Origin: an uncultured Silvanigrella sp. | GTDB taxonomy: Bacteria > Bdellovibrionota_B > Oligoflexia > Silvanigrellales > Silvanigrellaceae | Reading direction: 5' to 3' | Assembly (NCBI GenBank): GCA_903933385.1 | Contig: CAIZJW010000208.1 | Location: 1 to 32,676 of the forward strand | Length of the DNA: 32,676 bases | Shown: piece after piece, positions 8,351 to 16,749 of the stretch | How the letters are laid out: each line of letters starts with the position of its first letter | How positions within the stretch are numbered: the stretch's first letter is position 1 | Position numbers and translations under genes: made by a program | Notes under the pieces: model-generated | What the model saw: the letters and a program-made list of their open reading frames with translations, nothing else | What the model was told of the DNA's origin: nothing | The model's database searches: none

Positions 8351-9754
8351 TCAATCTACCGCATCCAAGTGCGGACTCCATACGGGCATCACCGCGTCAT
8401 GGAGCGGAATGCTCAGTTGTTTCACATTACCGCCATCGCGCGACATGATGTAAAGTTTGTAACTGTTCGCCTTGCCGCGTCCTTTTGCAAGTCTATTCGA
8501 CTGAAAAACAAGATATCTTCCATCCGGGGACCAAGATGGTTTTTCATTGTCTCCTTGATCAAGTGTGAGTCTCTCCATCTGTCGGCCATCAGGGTTCACC
8601 GTGAAAATATCATAACGGTCAATGTCGCGATCGTATCCGGCAAAAGAAAGCTTGCGACCATCACGTCGCCATGATGGGGATGAATTGTACCAACCCGCGT
8701 ATGTGATGCGCGTATCACTGTTACTTCGCAAATCACGAATAAATAGATGCGGATTGCCAAAACGTCCGCTCACAAAGGCTACCTTTGCACCATCGGGAGA
8801 ATACGCGGGCTCAACCTCGAGTCCACTTCCGGAGATGAACGACTTGCGATCGCCTCCATCCATTGAGTTGACTGTGAAAATACTCGTCAAGCCAGAGTGG
8901 CTTCCGGAAAATGCAATTCTCCTGCCGTCTGGATGCCAATTTGCACCAGAGTTATTACCAAACCCACTCGTCAACTTTGATGTTCTTTGCGTGAGCATGT
9001 TGTACACGTAGATGTCTGCTTTACCTTCACGAAAAGACGTGTAGGTCAGTTTAGTACCATCAGGCGACCACGATGGACTCATGTTGATTGAGCCGTTATT
9101 GGTAATCTGTCTCAGCCCGGAACCATCAAAATTAGAGATAAAGATTTGCCGGAGTTCACCTGCTCTGCGGGCACCTGCAAATGCTAATTTTGTTGAAAAA
9201 ATTCCTCTCTCACGGGTCAGCTTCTCAATACATTTGTCAGCAAAACGGCGCAAGACGCGCTCAAGATCACCCACTTCAAAATCGGAATAACGAACGCCGT
9301 GAAGTTGCTGCCTTCTCTTGATGTCATAGAATCTCAAATCAAGCGTAAATTTTCCGGCCGATGAACTCGGCACAAACTTTCCAAGAATAACTGCTTCCGT
9401 TTGAATGGGAGTCCACTCATCAAACTGAATGGGCTTTGACGCAATATTTCCCTTGGCAAGATAGCTAGAGGCAGGAACAAATTCAAATGAATTTGTGAAC
9501 GCAAAAATATCCGACAACCTATCTGCTGCAAACTCTTTATCAGCCTCAGTAACAGCCGTCCCGGGCTCTGATCCAAAGACAGGTATAGCCATTTTAAGCT
9601 TTCTCGTCCCGGCGCGGCCGACATCGATAAAAAGCTCAGTGTCCGATGATTCAGCAGCAAGGCTTTGCTGTGCTTGAAATGAATAAACAAAGAACAGTGA
9701 AGCCAAGCAAATCTTCACTAAAGTCATCTTCCACAGAGGCTTCATTTTCATCAT
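8351..9754 (-). CDS. tolB: TolB, periplasmic beta-propeller of the Tol-Pal system
   Basis: 467 aa. An N-terminal signal peptide (hydrophobic core LVKICLASLFFVYSF, cleavage near SLAA-E) exports it. Residues ~35-190 are the TolB N-terminal domain; after that come at least five WD40-like PD40 repeats recognisable by variants of SWSPDGxxLxF (PSWSPDGTKLTY, WHPDGRRIAFSG, YSPDGAKVAFVSG, WRRDGRKLSFAG, PSWSPDGRYLVF). In known systems TolB links Pal to the inner-membrane TolQRA complex and helps constrict the outer membrane at division. Shine-Dalgarno AGGGA lies 6 nt upstream of ATG 9754, and tolA ends 9 nt before. No pal gene follows, although pal usually does. Confidence 0.95.
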   Translation of the reverse strand: MMKMKPLWKMTLVKICLASLFFVYSFQAQQSLAAESSDTELFIDVGRAGTRKLKMAIPVFGSEPGTAVTEADKEFAADRLSDIFAFTNSFEFVPASSYLAKGNIASKPIQFDEWTPIQTEAVILGKFVPSSSAGKFTLDLRFYDIKRRQQLHGVRYSDFEVGDLERVLRRFADKCIEKLTRERGIFSTKLAFAGARRAGELRQIFISNFDGSGLRQITNNGSINMSPSWSPDGTKLTYTSFREGKADIYVYNMLTQRTSKLTSGFGNNSGANWHPDGRRIAFSGSHSGLTSIFTVNSMDGGDRKSFISGSGLEVEPAYSPDGAKVAFVSGRFGNPHLFIRDLRSNSDTRITYAGWYNSSPSWRRDGRKLSFAGYDRDIDRYDIFTVNPDGRQMERLTLDQGDNEKPSWSPDGRYLVFQSNRLAKGRGKANSYKLYIMSRDGGNVKQLSIPLHDAVMPVWSPHLDAVD

Positions 9755-9763
9755 GACTGATCC

Positions 9764-10954
9764 CTAAAAGTTGATGCTTTGGGGCGAAAATTTCATACGA
9801 AGAGTAAGCTTGGATCCCATCTCCTTGGGAAGATCGGGGAATGGACCGGCTGCTTCAAGGGCTTTCATGGCTTCTTCATCAAAGCGAGCGTTGCCACTGC
9901 CGCGCACAACTCTCACTCGTCCCATAATTTTTCCGGCGGTGTTGATGTCAAATCCGAGCACGACTTCAAGACGCGACTCAAACGACAAAACGTCGGGCAA
10001 GCTCCAATGCTTTTTCATGTGAGAGGCTGCTGCTTGGGCGTACTCACTTTTTACTTGAGGGCTGATCTTTCCCGTCAGCATTCCCGCTTGTGTTAGAGCG
10101 GTGGGTGCCCTGGGAATATCCTTTCCTAGGGGAGAAATAGGTATGTCGCTCGGACGTTTGAATGTATCGTTAGGAGACGGTTTTTGAACACCGGCTTTCT
10201 CCTTTGCACCCACGGCGCGCTGCTCCTTTTCGAGACGCTTGGCCAACTCTTCCAATTTCAATTTTTTCGTTGCCGCAGGGTCAATTTGTTGAACGGTTGG
10301 ACCAGGCGTTGGTGTTGCGGCCACCTTCGGAGGCGCGGTGACTGTTGGAACAGCTGTGGGGGCGGGCGTAGCTGAAACGGAATTTGGCATTGTCATTGAG
10401 TTGTCAACTGGCGCGGGAGTCGCTGCATCAACAGTCAGGAGCTTCGGCAGCTGCGGAAGCTGTTGCAGCGTTTTTGTCGCCTCTGCATCCATGCGTTCAT
10501 CAGCGATTTTTCCATCGGGCAATGCGCGACCAGCATCGAGTGACAATCCAAAACTAACTTCAATAGGTTCGGAGATGTTTTTCTCAAGAGAATTTGGAAT
10601 CTCGGCGAATTGAACGAATCCAAAGACCATTGCCGCTATGACAACGTGCCAAAGAATGGAAAACCCAAGTGGCCAAGGGCCCAAACCCTCATCTTCCAAT
10701 CCTTCGACCCGAAGACGCTGGGAAAATGCATTTTCGTCGACGCGAGGCTCGGCATCCAACATGAATCGTGCAGAAAATGGAATTTCCAAATCTGGTTCAG
10801 CGATCTTTGCCAAATCGGGGTCAATATTGAATTCCAAAATAGGCTCAGGCGACAAGGTTGTCGAACGGTTCTGCACAGACCACAGCATTATATCACCATC
10901 CACTTGTGGTGATGCAAAAATAGCTGTGATGTTTTCTTGTCCCGCAGTTTCCAT
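9764..10954 (-). CDS. tolA: TolA/TonB-like energy transducer with long cytoplasmic N-terminus
   Basis: 396 aa. A single membrane helix lies at ~96-117 (LGFSILWHVVIAAMVFGFVQF), followed by a Pro/Ala/Thr-rich linker (~185-235), a charged helix-forming stretch (~238-265) and a C-terminal TonB/TolA domain (~310-396, FDEEAMKALEAAGPFPDLP). Position after tolQ-tolR and before tolB makes TolA the likely role: carrying proton-motive force across the periplasm. Unlike E. coli TolA, which has only a few residues before its membrane helix, about 95 acidic residues precede it here. ATG 10954 is 3 nt after tolR but has no strong Shine-Dalgarno; M65 is an alternative start that would shorten the extension to ~30 residues. 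Confidence 0.85.
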   Translation of the reverse strand: METAGQENITAIFASPQVDGDIMLWSVQNRSTTLSPEPILEFNIDPDLAKIAEPDLEIPFSARFMLDAEPRVDENAFSQRLRVEGLEDEGLGPWPLGFSILWHVVIAAMVFGFVQFAEIPNSLEKNISEPIEVSFGLSLDAGRALPDGKIADERMDAEATKTLQQLPQLPKLLTVDAATPAPVDNSMTMPNSVSATPAPTAVPTVTAPPKVAATPTPGPTVQQIDPAATKKLKLEELAKRLEKEQRAVGAKEKAGVQKPSPNDTFKRPSDIPISPLGKDIPRAPTALTQAGMLTGKISPQVKSEYAQAAASHMKKHWSLPDVLSFESRLEVVLGFDINTAGKIMGRVRVVRGSGNARFDEEAMKALEAAGPFPDLPKEMGSKLTLRMKFSPQSINF

Positions 10955-10957
10955 AAA

Positions 10958-11410
10958 TCAGCGCGCCTTTGTTCCGCTGCCAGATCCTTCACCCATCATA
11001 CCAATTTTTTTGGCTCCAGCTGTTTGAGCAGCCGCCATCGCTTCCATGACTTTAGCATAGGCGACATCACGATCTGCTCGAATAAATACGGTTGGTAATT
11101 CTTGTCCAGCGATTGCCGTTTGAATTTTACCGATAAGCTCGTCGCGTTTGACGGTTTTTTTTCCAAGAAAAAAATCTCCTTGGCTTGAGACAGAAACAAC
11201 GACAGGATCTTGCCCAAGACTCAATGTTTTCGATTTGGATTTTGGAAGTTGAATATCAACGCCCGACACAGCAAACGGTGCCGTAACCATAAAAATGATA
11301 AGCAAAACAAGCATCACATCAACAAATGGTGTGATGTTTATATCAGCCAACATCGAGTTGCGAGCAAATGAGCTCTCGCCACCTTCACCGTCTCCGGTTC
11401 TCATTCCCAT
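10958..11410 (-). CDS. tolR: TolR/ExbD-family inner-membrane protein
   Basis: 150 aa. The N-terminal segment ADINITPFVDVMLVLLIIFM is the ExbD/TolR membrane helix, with the conserved proton-carrying Asp at D31 (D23 in E. coli TolR). A periplasmic domain follows and the C-terminus is Gly/Ser-rich. With TolQ it forms the proton channel that drives TolA. Shine-Dalgarno AGGAAGG lies 4 nt upstream of ATG. It is third-to-last among the tol genes, 37 nt after tolQ and 3 nt before tolA. ExbD is the other possible name, but tolB downstream argues for TolR. Confidence 0.93.
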   Translation of the reverse strand: MGMRTGDGEGGESSFARNSMLADINITPFVDVMLVLLIIFMVTAPFAVSGVDIQLPKSKSKTLSLGQDPVVVSVSSQGDFFLGKKTVKRDELIGKIQTAIAGQELPTVFIRADRDVAYAKVMEAMAAAQTAGAKKIGMMGEGSGSGTKAR

Positions 11411-11447
11411 GATACCTTCCTCGTGGTTTCTGACTGCGTAGAGAGAC

Positions 11448-12215
11448 TCAAGCTTCAGAAATAGAATTTAAAGCGGAGCTTGGTGCTGAATGGTTTGCTG
11501 CTGTTTCACCTGAACGACCCAGATTAAAATGTCGTTCGAGTATATTGAGAAAGTCGGTAGAAAATCCCTCGAGAATTAGGACTTGCTGACGGGCTTTGCC
11601 ATTGAAAAAATTGAACGCAATCACGGCAGGAATGGCCGCAGCCAAGCCCAGTGCGGTCGCAACAAGAGCCTCAGAAATTCCCGGCGCAACGGCAGCAAGA
11701 CTCGACGATCCTGCTAGACCAATATCGTGAAACGCTCGAATGATGCCAACAACAGTTCCAAACAAACCGATAAACGGACAAGCTGACGCTGAAACAGCAA
11801 GGAATGTCATATTGCGAGAAAGCTGCACTTCCTCGAGTTGACGAGCCTTGCCAAGAGCTCGTCGCACCGTGTCGGTCGAGAGTGGTAGTGTTGATGACAG
11901 TCCGCGCTTTTCGCGCACCTGCAAAACTCTCACCATTTCGTTGTATCCGGAGCGAAACACTTCCCGTGCTGGACTGTACTCAAGGTCTTTTAACTTACCA
12001 TTGAGATCGGAGAGACTTTTTGAGTCCCAAAATTCCTGCATAAAATCATCAGACATGTTCTGAAGATGCCGAAGAGCGCGCCAACGCTCAAAGACAACGG
12101 CCCACGTTGCAATCGAAAGAAGGACTAATAGCCCTAGGATCGCAACTCCCACCGGGCCTCCGTTTGTAAACACGGATAGCCAATTCATTGTATCGAGATT
12201 GGTCTGGTCGCCCAT
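11448..12215 (-). CDS. tolQ: TolQ/ExbB-family proton channel subunit
   Basis: 255 aa of the MotA/TolQ/ExbB family. Membrane helices are visible at ~20-43, ~137-160 and ~175-200, with the family signature ACPFIGLFGTVVGIIRAFHDIG and the Ala-rich third helix ALVATALGLAAAIPAVIAFN. It forms the pentameric channel that passes protons with TolR and energises TolA. The last ~25 residues are Ser/Ala/Asn-rich and extra. Shine-Dalgarno GAGGAG lies 5 nt before ATG. The gene follows cmk by 37 nt on the same strand, starting the tolQ-R-A-B block. Confidence 0.94.
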   Translation of the reverse strand: MGDQTNLDTMNWLSVFTNGGPVGVAILGLLVLLSIATWAVVFERWRALRHLQNMSDDFMQEFWDSKSLSDLNGKLKDLEYSPAREVFRSGYNEMVRVLQVREKRGLSSTLPLSTDTVRRALGKARQLEEVQLSRNMTFLAVSASACPFIGLFGTVVGIIRAFHDIGLAGSSSLAAVAPGISEALVATALGLAAAIPAVIAFNFFNGKARQQVLILEGFSTDFLNILERHFNLGRSGETAANHSAPSSALNSISEA

Positions 12216-12252
12216 CGCTGCTCCTCACTCTGTCAGACAGATGTTTCGCTGC

Positions 12253-12972
12253 TCAGGATTCCTCCAGACCCGGGACCAACCCGCGGTCAACGCACAAGCG
12301 CAACACTGCCCGCACGACCGCATTGGGTTCAAGCTCGGTGGAATCCAAAAGGACAGCATCCTCTGCCGGGCGCATTGGTGCAACTAGTCGGTTGGCATCA
12401 CGAGCGTCACGCGCGTGAATCTCACGAATGAGTTCATCCAAACTGGGCTCCAGATTTTGAGCACGCAGCTCGTCCAATCGACGCTGGGCCCTTTGCTCGG
12501 GAGAAGCTGTCAAGAATATCTTGAGCGGTGCGTCGGGAAATACAACTGTCCCCATGTCACGTCCGTCCACAACGGCCCCATTGCAATCTAGAACCACTTT
12601 CCGTTGCACAGGAAGGAGGCGTCTTCGAACAAGCTCGTCCTGGGCCACCAGGCTCGCCTGTTCAGAGACAAACGGGGTTCTGATTTCATGGGTAATCTCT
12701 CGATCCCCAAGAAAAACGCGGCCACTTCGCGGATCTTGCCGATAGCGCTCGGATAGAAATGCGACGAATCGCTCGATAGATCCCCGATCCTGGACACCTG
12801 TACCAGCCTCAAAAAGCATCAAAGCCAGTGTCCGATAAATGGCACCCGTGGTGACATAAATCCAACCTAGGCGGTGGGCCAACAGACGAGACACCGTACT
12901 TTTTCCAGAACCGGCAGGGCCATCAATGGTAATGACCTTCAAGGTCTCTTCGCTGGTCACAAACACCGTCAT
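12253..12972 (-). CDS. cmk: cytidylate kinase
   Basis: 239 aa. It phosphorylates CMP and dCMP with ATP. The P-loop is GPAGSGKST near residue 16-24, the substrate region reads [13 protein letters not shown] (the family's DTGAxYR motif with T for D), and [13 protein letters not shown] followed by [15 protein letters not shown] are typical of Cmk. The ATG at 12972 overlaps the accA stop (ATGA at 12969-12972), so translation is probably coupled; a longer frame to 13032 would run into accA and adds nothing family-like. Linkage to accA and tol genes is likely operonic. Confidence 0.95.
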   Translation of the reverse strand: MTVFVTSEETLKVITIDGPAGSGKSTVSRLLAHRLGWIYVTTGAIYRTLALMLFEAGTGVQDRGSIERFVAFLSERYRQDPRSGRVFLGDREITHEIRTPFVSEQASLVAQDELVRRRLLPVQRKVVLDCNGAVVDGRDMGTVVFPDAPLKIFLTASPEQRAQRRLDELRAQNLEPSLDELIREIHARDARDANRLVAPMRPAEDAVLLDSTELEPNAVVRAVLRLCVDRGLVPGLEES

Positions 12973-14045
12973 GGTTGAGTTGCATCTCCCACATAGCCGG
13001 ATTTTGAAAATTGCTCCCAGCTTTGCACCCAAGCAGGATCGGGGGCTACATCGGTGCGGAATGGCGAGACGGGCTCACGCTCTTCGACTCGTCCCATCGC
13101 AGCAAATTTTTGGTGTCGTTGCTTTTTCAATTGCTCAGAAGTCATTTGACCTAACTCGAGCAGATATTTTTCAAGCGTGTTGCCCAAAGTTAAGATCGCT
13201 TCTTTGGGTTTCCAGTGAGCACCACCCAGTGGTTCAGGAATGATCTCGTCAACCACTCCTAATTTTTTTGCATGTTCAGCTGTGACTCCTAAGGCGGCCG
13301 CAGCGCGATCTGCTTGTGACCCGTCTTTCCAGAGAATAGACGCGCAGCCCTCTGGAGAAATAACGCTGTAGGTGCTGTATTGAAGCATTAAAACTCTATT
13401 GCCAACACCAATCGCAAGAGCACCACCACTCCCGCCTTCGCCAACTACGACCGAGATGATTGGTACACCGAGCTTGAACATAACCATGATATTCTTGGCA
13501 ATGGCTTCACTTTGACCACGCTCCTCAGCGTCGATACCGGGATAAGCTCCCGGGGTATCAATAAAGGTAACAATGGGGAGTTTGAACCGCTCAGCAAGAC
13601 TCATAAGACGCAGAGCTTTTCGGTAACCCTCGGGGCGAGGCATACCAAAGTTTCTTTTTACGTTCTCTTTAGTTCCGCGACCTTTTTGGTGTCCTACAAA
13701 AACGACTCTGTGCCCGCGGAATGTTCCAAGACCACCGACAATGGATGCGTCGTCCATGAAATTTCTGTCGCCCTGGAGCTCGATGAATTCGTCACAAAGC
13801 TGATGGACGATATCGAGTGTGTATGGGCGATGTGGGTGACGACTCAATTGGGTGATTTCATAGGGGGTCAAATTTGAAAAAATCTGTTTGGCAAGAATTT
13901 CGAACTGCTCTTCAAGGGTGCGTATCTCACCCTGAAGATCTTTCTCATTTTTGCCCGTCAATTGCGATTGACGCGCTTGTGCGCGCAACTCAGCAATTCG
14001 GTTGCTGAGTTCAAGTAAGGGACGCTCTAGGGGTAAAACCTCCAT
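12969..14045 (-). CDS. accA: acetyl-CoA carboxylase carboxyltransferase alpha subunit
   Basis: 358 aa from ATG 14045, which has AGAGG 8 nt upstream and starts with the usual [16 protein letters not shown] helix; the open frame to 14159 adds 38 residues without similarity. AccA with AccD moves CO2 from carboxybiotin to acetyl-CoA, the first step of fatty acid synthesis. Family marks: [47 protein letters not shown], and the oxyanion-hole stretch [20 protein letters not shown]. It is longer than E. coli AccA (319 aa), mainly through a C-terminal tail of ~30 residues. It heads the seven-gene minus-strand operon and is divergent from the citrate synthase gene. No accD, accB or accC is in the window. 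Confidence 0.96.
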   Translation of the reverse strand: MEVLPLERPLLELSNRIAELRAQARQSQLTGKNEKDLQGEIRTLEEQFEILAKQIFSNLTPYEITQLSRHPHRPYTLDIVHQLCDEFIELQGDRNFMDDASIVGGLGTFRGHRVVFVGHQKGRGTKENVKRNFGMPRPEGYRKALRLMSLAERFKLPIVTFIDTPGAYPGIDAEERGQSEAIAKNIMVMFKLGVPIISVVVGEGGSGGALAIGVGNRVLMLQYSTYSVISPEGCASILWKDGSQADRAAAALGVTAEHAKKLGVVDEIIPEPLGGAHWKPKEAILTLGNTLEKYLLELGQMTSEQLKKQRHQKFAAMGRVEEREPVSPFRTDVAPDPAWVQSWEQFSKSGYVGDATQP

Positions 14046-14093
14046 GACACTGTCCTCTCTTTTGTCTGGCTGTTTCTCAGTTTCCGTGTCGAC

Positions 14094-14122
14094 GTGGTAA
14101 CAAATCAGGACAGGGTGGTCAA
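14094..14122 (-). promoter_or_regulatory. possible promoter of the accA-cmk-tol operon
   Basis: On the minus strand TTGACC (14117-14122) and TACCAC (14094-14099) lie 17 bp apart, placing a start near 14087, about 40 nt before the accA ATG. The -35 hexamer is good, the -10 is poor. It sits in the 92-nt divergent gap. Confidence 0.3.
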
Positions 14123-14137
14123 AAAAAGGGGGGCAGG

Positions 14138-15304
14138 GTGGCTCAAGACCCAGTGGCACAGAACCAAACTATCAAGCGTGGCATGGACGACCTTGTTGTT
14201 GATACAACTGCCGTGAGCTGGGTTGATGGTCAGCGCGGACGACTCTACTACCGTGGGTACCGTGTCGAAGAATTGGCGAAAAAGGCAAGCTTCGAGGAGG
14301 TCGCCTACTTGCTGTTATGTGGCCACCTGCCATCTCAACAGCAACTTCTGGCGTTCACCTGGAAGCTCCGCCAGCTCTCGCACACTCCAGAAAAAATAAT
14401 TCGTATCCTTCAGGAGCTACCGCGACATACCGCCCCACTGGCTGCACTCCAGACAGCTTTGGCTGCTCTTGGTTGCACCGATCCAGGACCAAAGTACTCC
14501 GAGGAGGAAACACTCCTCGGGCTAGCCATGCGCATTGTCGCCCAGACTCCGATCATCCTTGCAGCGTTTTACAGGTTGAACCAAGGGGCATGCATTTTGT
14601 CCGCAAGGGAAGATCTCTCACATGCAGAAAACTTCCTCTACATGCTTTCTGGCCGTGTACCGAATGCGCATGAAACTCGTGCCATGGAAATCGCACTCAT
14701 CATTCAAATGGATCATGGCTTTAACTCGTCCACCTTCACTGCACGAGCTGTCGCCTCGACGCTCACCAACATGTACGCAGCAACGAGCGCTGCCGTGGGA
14801 GCCCTCAGTGGTCCCTTGCATGGTGGAGCAAGTGAACAGGTTGTCGAGATGCTCAAAGAAGTCGAAGAGTGGGGAGATGTGGACTCTTACCTTGATCATC
14901 TCTTTGCCCACGGCGGAAAGGTGATGGGAATGGGGCACCGAGTCTATAAACAAAGAGATCCTCGGGCTGTTGTGTTTGAAGAACTCCTTGAAGAGCTGAC
15001 GCGCAATGAGAAAAAACCGAAAGACATTCAGATACTCAGCCACATTGCAGAGAGGGCTCGCGCACACTTTGCAACACGCGATCAGCCCATTCACGTCAAC
15101 GTCGATTTTTGGAGTGGCGCTGTTTACAAACGCTTAGGCATCCAACCCATTTTGTTCCCGGCGATTTTTGCTGCCGCGCGCATTGTTGGGTGGTGTGCTC
15201 ATATTATTGAGCTTCGCCAAAACAACCGCCTTTACCGACCACTTTCGATGTATACAGGGGCCGTAGATCTTAAGTTTACCCCTCTTAAAGACCGACCTAC
15301 ATGA
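14138..15304 (+). CDS. gltA: citrate synthase (short type)
   Basis: 388 aa, GTG start with a GGGGGG/AGG Shine-Dalgarno just upstream. It condenses acetyl-CoA with oxaloacetate to citrate in the TCA cycle. Catalytic residues are in place: H228 ([12 protein letters not shown]), H267 ([14 protein letters not shown]) and D323 ([10 protein letters not shown]), plus DHGFNSSTF at 192-200. The length is that of the short citrate synthase/methylcitrate synthase group, not the ~430-aa NADH-regulated E. coli type. 2-Methylcitrate synthase is possible, but no prpB/prpD neighbour supports it. The stop overlaps the next ATG (ATGA at 15301-15304), coupling it to the WaaA-like gene. Confidence 0.93.
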   Translation: MAQDPVAQNQTIKRGMDDLVVDTTAVSWVDGQRGRLYYRGYRVEELAKKASFEEVAYLLLCGHLPSQQQLLAFTWKLRQLSHTPEKIIRILQELPRHTAPLAALQTALAALGCTDPGPKYSEEETLLGLAMRIVAQTPIILAAFYRLNQGACILSAREDLSHAENFLYMLSGRVPNAHETRAMEIALIIQMDHGFNSSTFTARAVASTLTNMYAATSAAVGALSGPLHGGASEQVVEMLKEVEEWGDVDSYLDHLFAHGGKVMGMGHRVYKQRDPRAVVFEELLEELTRNEKKPKDIQILSHIAERARAHFATRDQPIHVNVDFWSGAVYKRLGIQPILFPAIFAAARIVGWCAHIIELRQNNRLYRPLSMYTGAVDLKFTPLKDRPT

Positions 15305-16707
15305 TGTTTTCAATGCTCTCCATTTTAAGTTATTTTTTGCTCACTCCGCTGCGCTGGTCGTGTGGGATTTTGGCAAAATTAATGAGATCTGAGAAAGCAA
15401 GAATTTTTCTTCAAGAGCGCGAACCAAGCCATTTCGAGACAATCATCACGCAAGCGAAAGCCGCACTCAGAGCTAAACAGAACGAAAAAACTCCCCTGGT
15501 TTACTGGCTGCATGTTTCGAGCGCTGGGGAACTTGAGCAAGTCATACCCATATTGCGAACTCTTCACGAGAAGCATTCAGTTCTTTTTTTTCTAACCTAC
15601 TTTTCCCCAAGCGCTAAAGCGTTCACTCAAAACTGCCCTGGCCTCTTGGCTACGACCAGTCTGCCACTCGAAGATCCGCGTTTGTTCAGAAAAATTATCT
15701 CTGAGCTGAAAGTCAGCCGATTACTTCTGGTGCGCTATGACTTCTGGCCAATGATGCTTTCCGTGGCCGAGGACACCAAAACTCCCGTCGGCATTCTTGC
15801 CGCAACTCTGGAAAGAGCTCGCTCACCCCTTCCCCAGAAGCTACAGCTACGCATCAGAACGCTTTGGTTCCAAAGGTCGGATTTAATTTTTCTCGTTTCA
15901 GAAAATGACAAGTTCAAATTGCTGGAACTGAAATTTCCAGAAGAGAAAATTGTCGTAAGTGGCGATGCAAAATGGGCGCGTGCCAAAGAACGAGCGGAAA
16001 ATGCCATCGAAAACAAACCAGCAAGCAAAATCGCCGAGCTCAAAAAAGCAATCGAACTAACATCTCTTGTTCAACCTCGAAAAATTATGGTTTTTGGATC
16101 GCCGCACGAAGAAGAACTCTCGATTCTTGAACAGTGCATAGGCGACTTTGTAAAAAACGAAATCTCGATTGTCGCGCCAGCCGAAGTGGATGAGAAATCA
16201 ATCTCAATCATTCAGACACGGCTCGCTCGAGCTGGCGCCACAACGTTCAGACTCAGTCAAGAAACGAGAGAATCTCTCAGCGCTGCGCTCTGTGCGAAAA
16301 AAGCAAGGGTGGTGCTTATTCTTGACAGCTTTGGGCATCTCGCCGAAGCCTACAGATGCGCAGATATCGCAATTGTCGGTGGTGGATTTGATGGCCAGTT
16401 GCACAATGTTCTGGAGCCTGTAGCTCACCCTGTGGTGACCCTCTATGGAAATTGTGCAAAACGCGCTCCGGAGGCACACCGCTTGCTCGAACACAAGGCT
16501 GCACTTGGTTTTGCAAATCCAAATGAATTGTTCCAATTTCTCGCCCACTGGAGTACCCTAAAGGAATCTGACGGGGAAAGCCTCGAAGTGAAGCAAAAAC
16601 TAGCGGAAACCCTCAAAAACGCTCGGGATTTGTTCAGTTCACTGCCAGACACAAGTGAGGTGGTCTGCCGTGCGCTTGCAAAGCAAGACAGCCTGGAGAG
16701 CACCTGA
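15301..16707 (+). CDS. waaA: WaaA-like 3-deoxy-D-manno-octulosonate (Kdo) transferase
   Basis: 468 aa, family GT30. It would add Kdo from CMP-Kdo to lipid A precursor at the inner face of the inner membrane. A membrane-anchoring helix lies at ~5-25. Recognisable motifs: HVSSAGELEQ (H71-E77; canonical HxxSxGE), RYDFWP where most members have ELWP, VFGSPHEEELSIL (canonical STHpGEE region), and VGGGFDGQLHNVLEP (canonical GGSFxxxGGHNxLEPA). The order and spacing match WaaA, but several key positions vary (Asp for Glu in the ELWP motif, no second His-Gly), so activity or acceptor could differ. The start overlaps the citrate synthase stop by 4 nt, an unusual pairing. The rng-like gene follows after 42 nt. 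Confidence 0.82.
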   Translation: MMFSMLSILSYFLLTPLRWSCGILAKLMRSEKARIFLQEREPSHFETIITQAKAALRAKQNEKTPLVYWLHVSSAGELEQVIPILRTLHEKHSVLFFLTYFSPSAKAFTQNCPGLLATTSLPLEDPRLFRKIISELKVSRLLLVRYDFWPMMLSVAEDTKTPVGILAATLERARSPLPQKLQLRIRTLWFQRSDLIFLVSENDKFKLLELKFPEEKIVVSGDAKWARAKERAENAIENKPASKIAELKKAIELTSLVQPRKIMVFGSPHEEELSILEQCIGDFVKNEISIVAPAEVDEKSISIIQTRLARAGATTFRLSQETRESLSAALCAKKARVVLILDSFGHLAEAYRCADIAIVGGGFDGQLHNVLEPVAHPVVTLYGNCAKRAPEAHRLLEHKAALGFANPNELFQFLAHWSTLKESDGESLEVKQKLAETLKNARDLFSSLPDTSEVVCRALAKQDSLEST

Positions 16708-16749
16708 CTTAAGTCGCAAGTTTGAACTTTTTTTGAAAGATCGAAAAAA

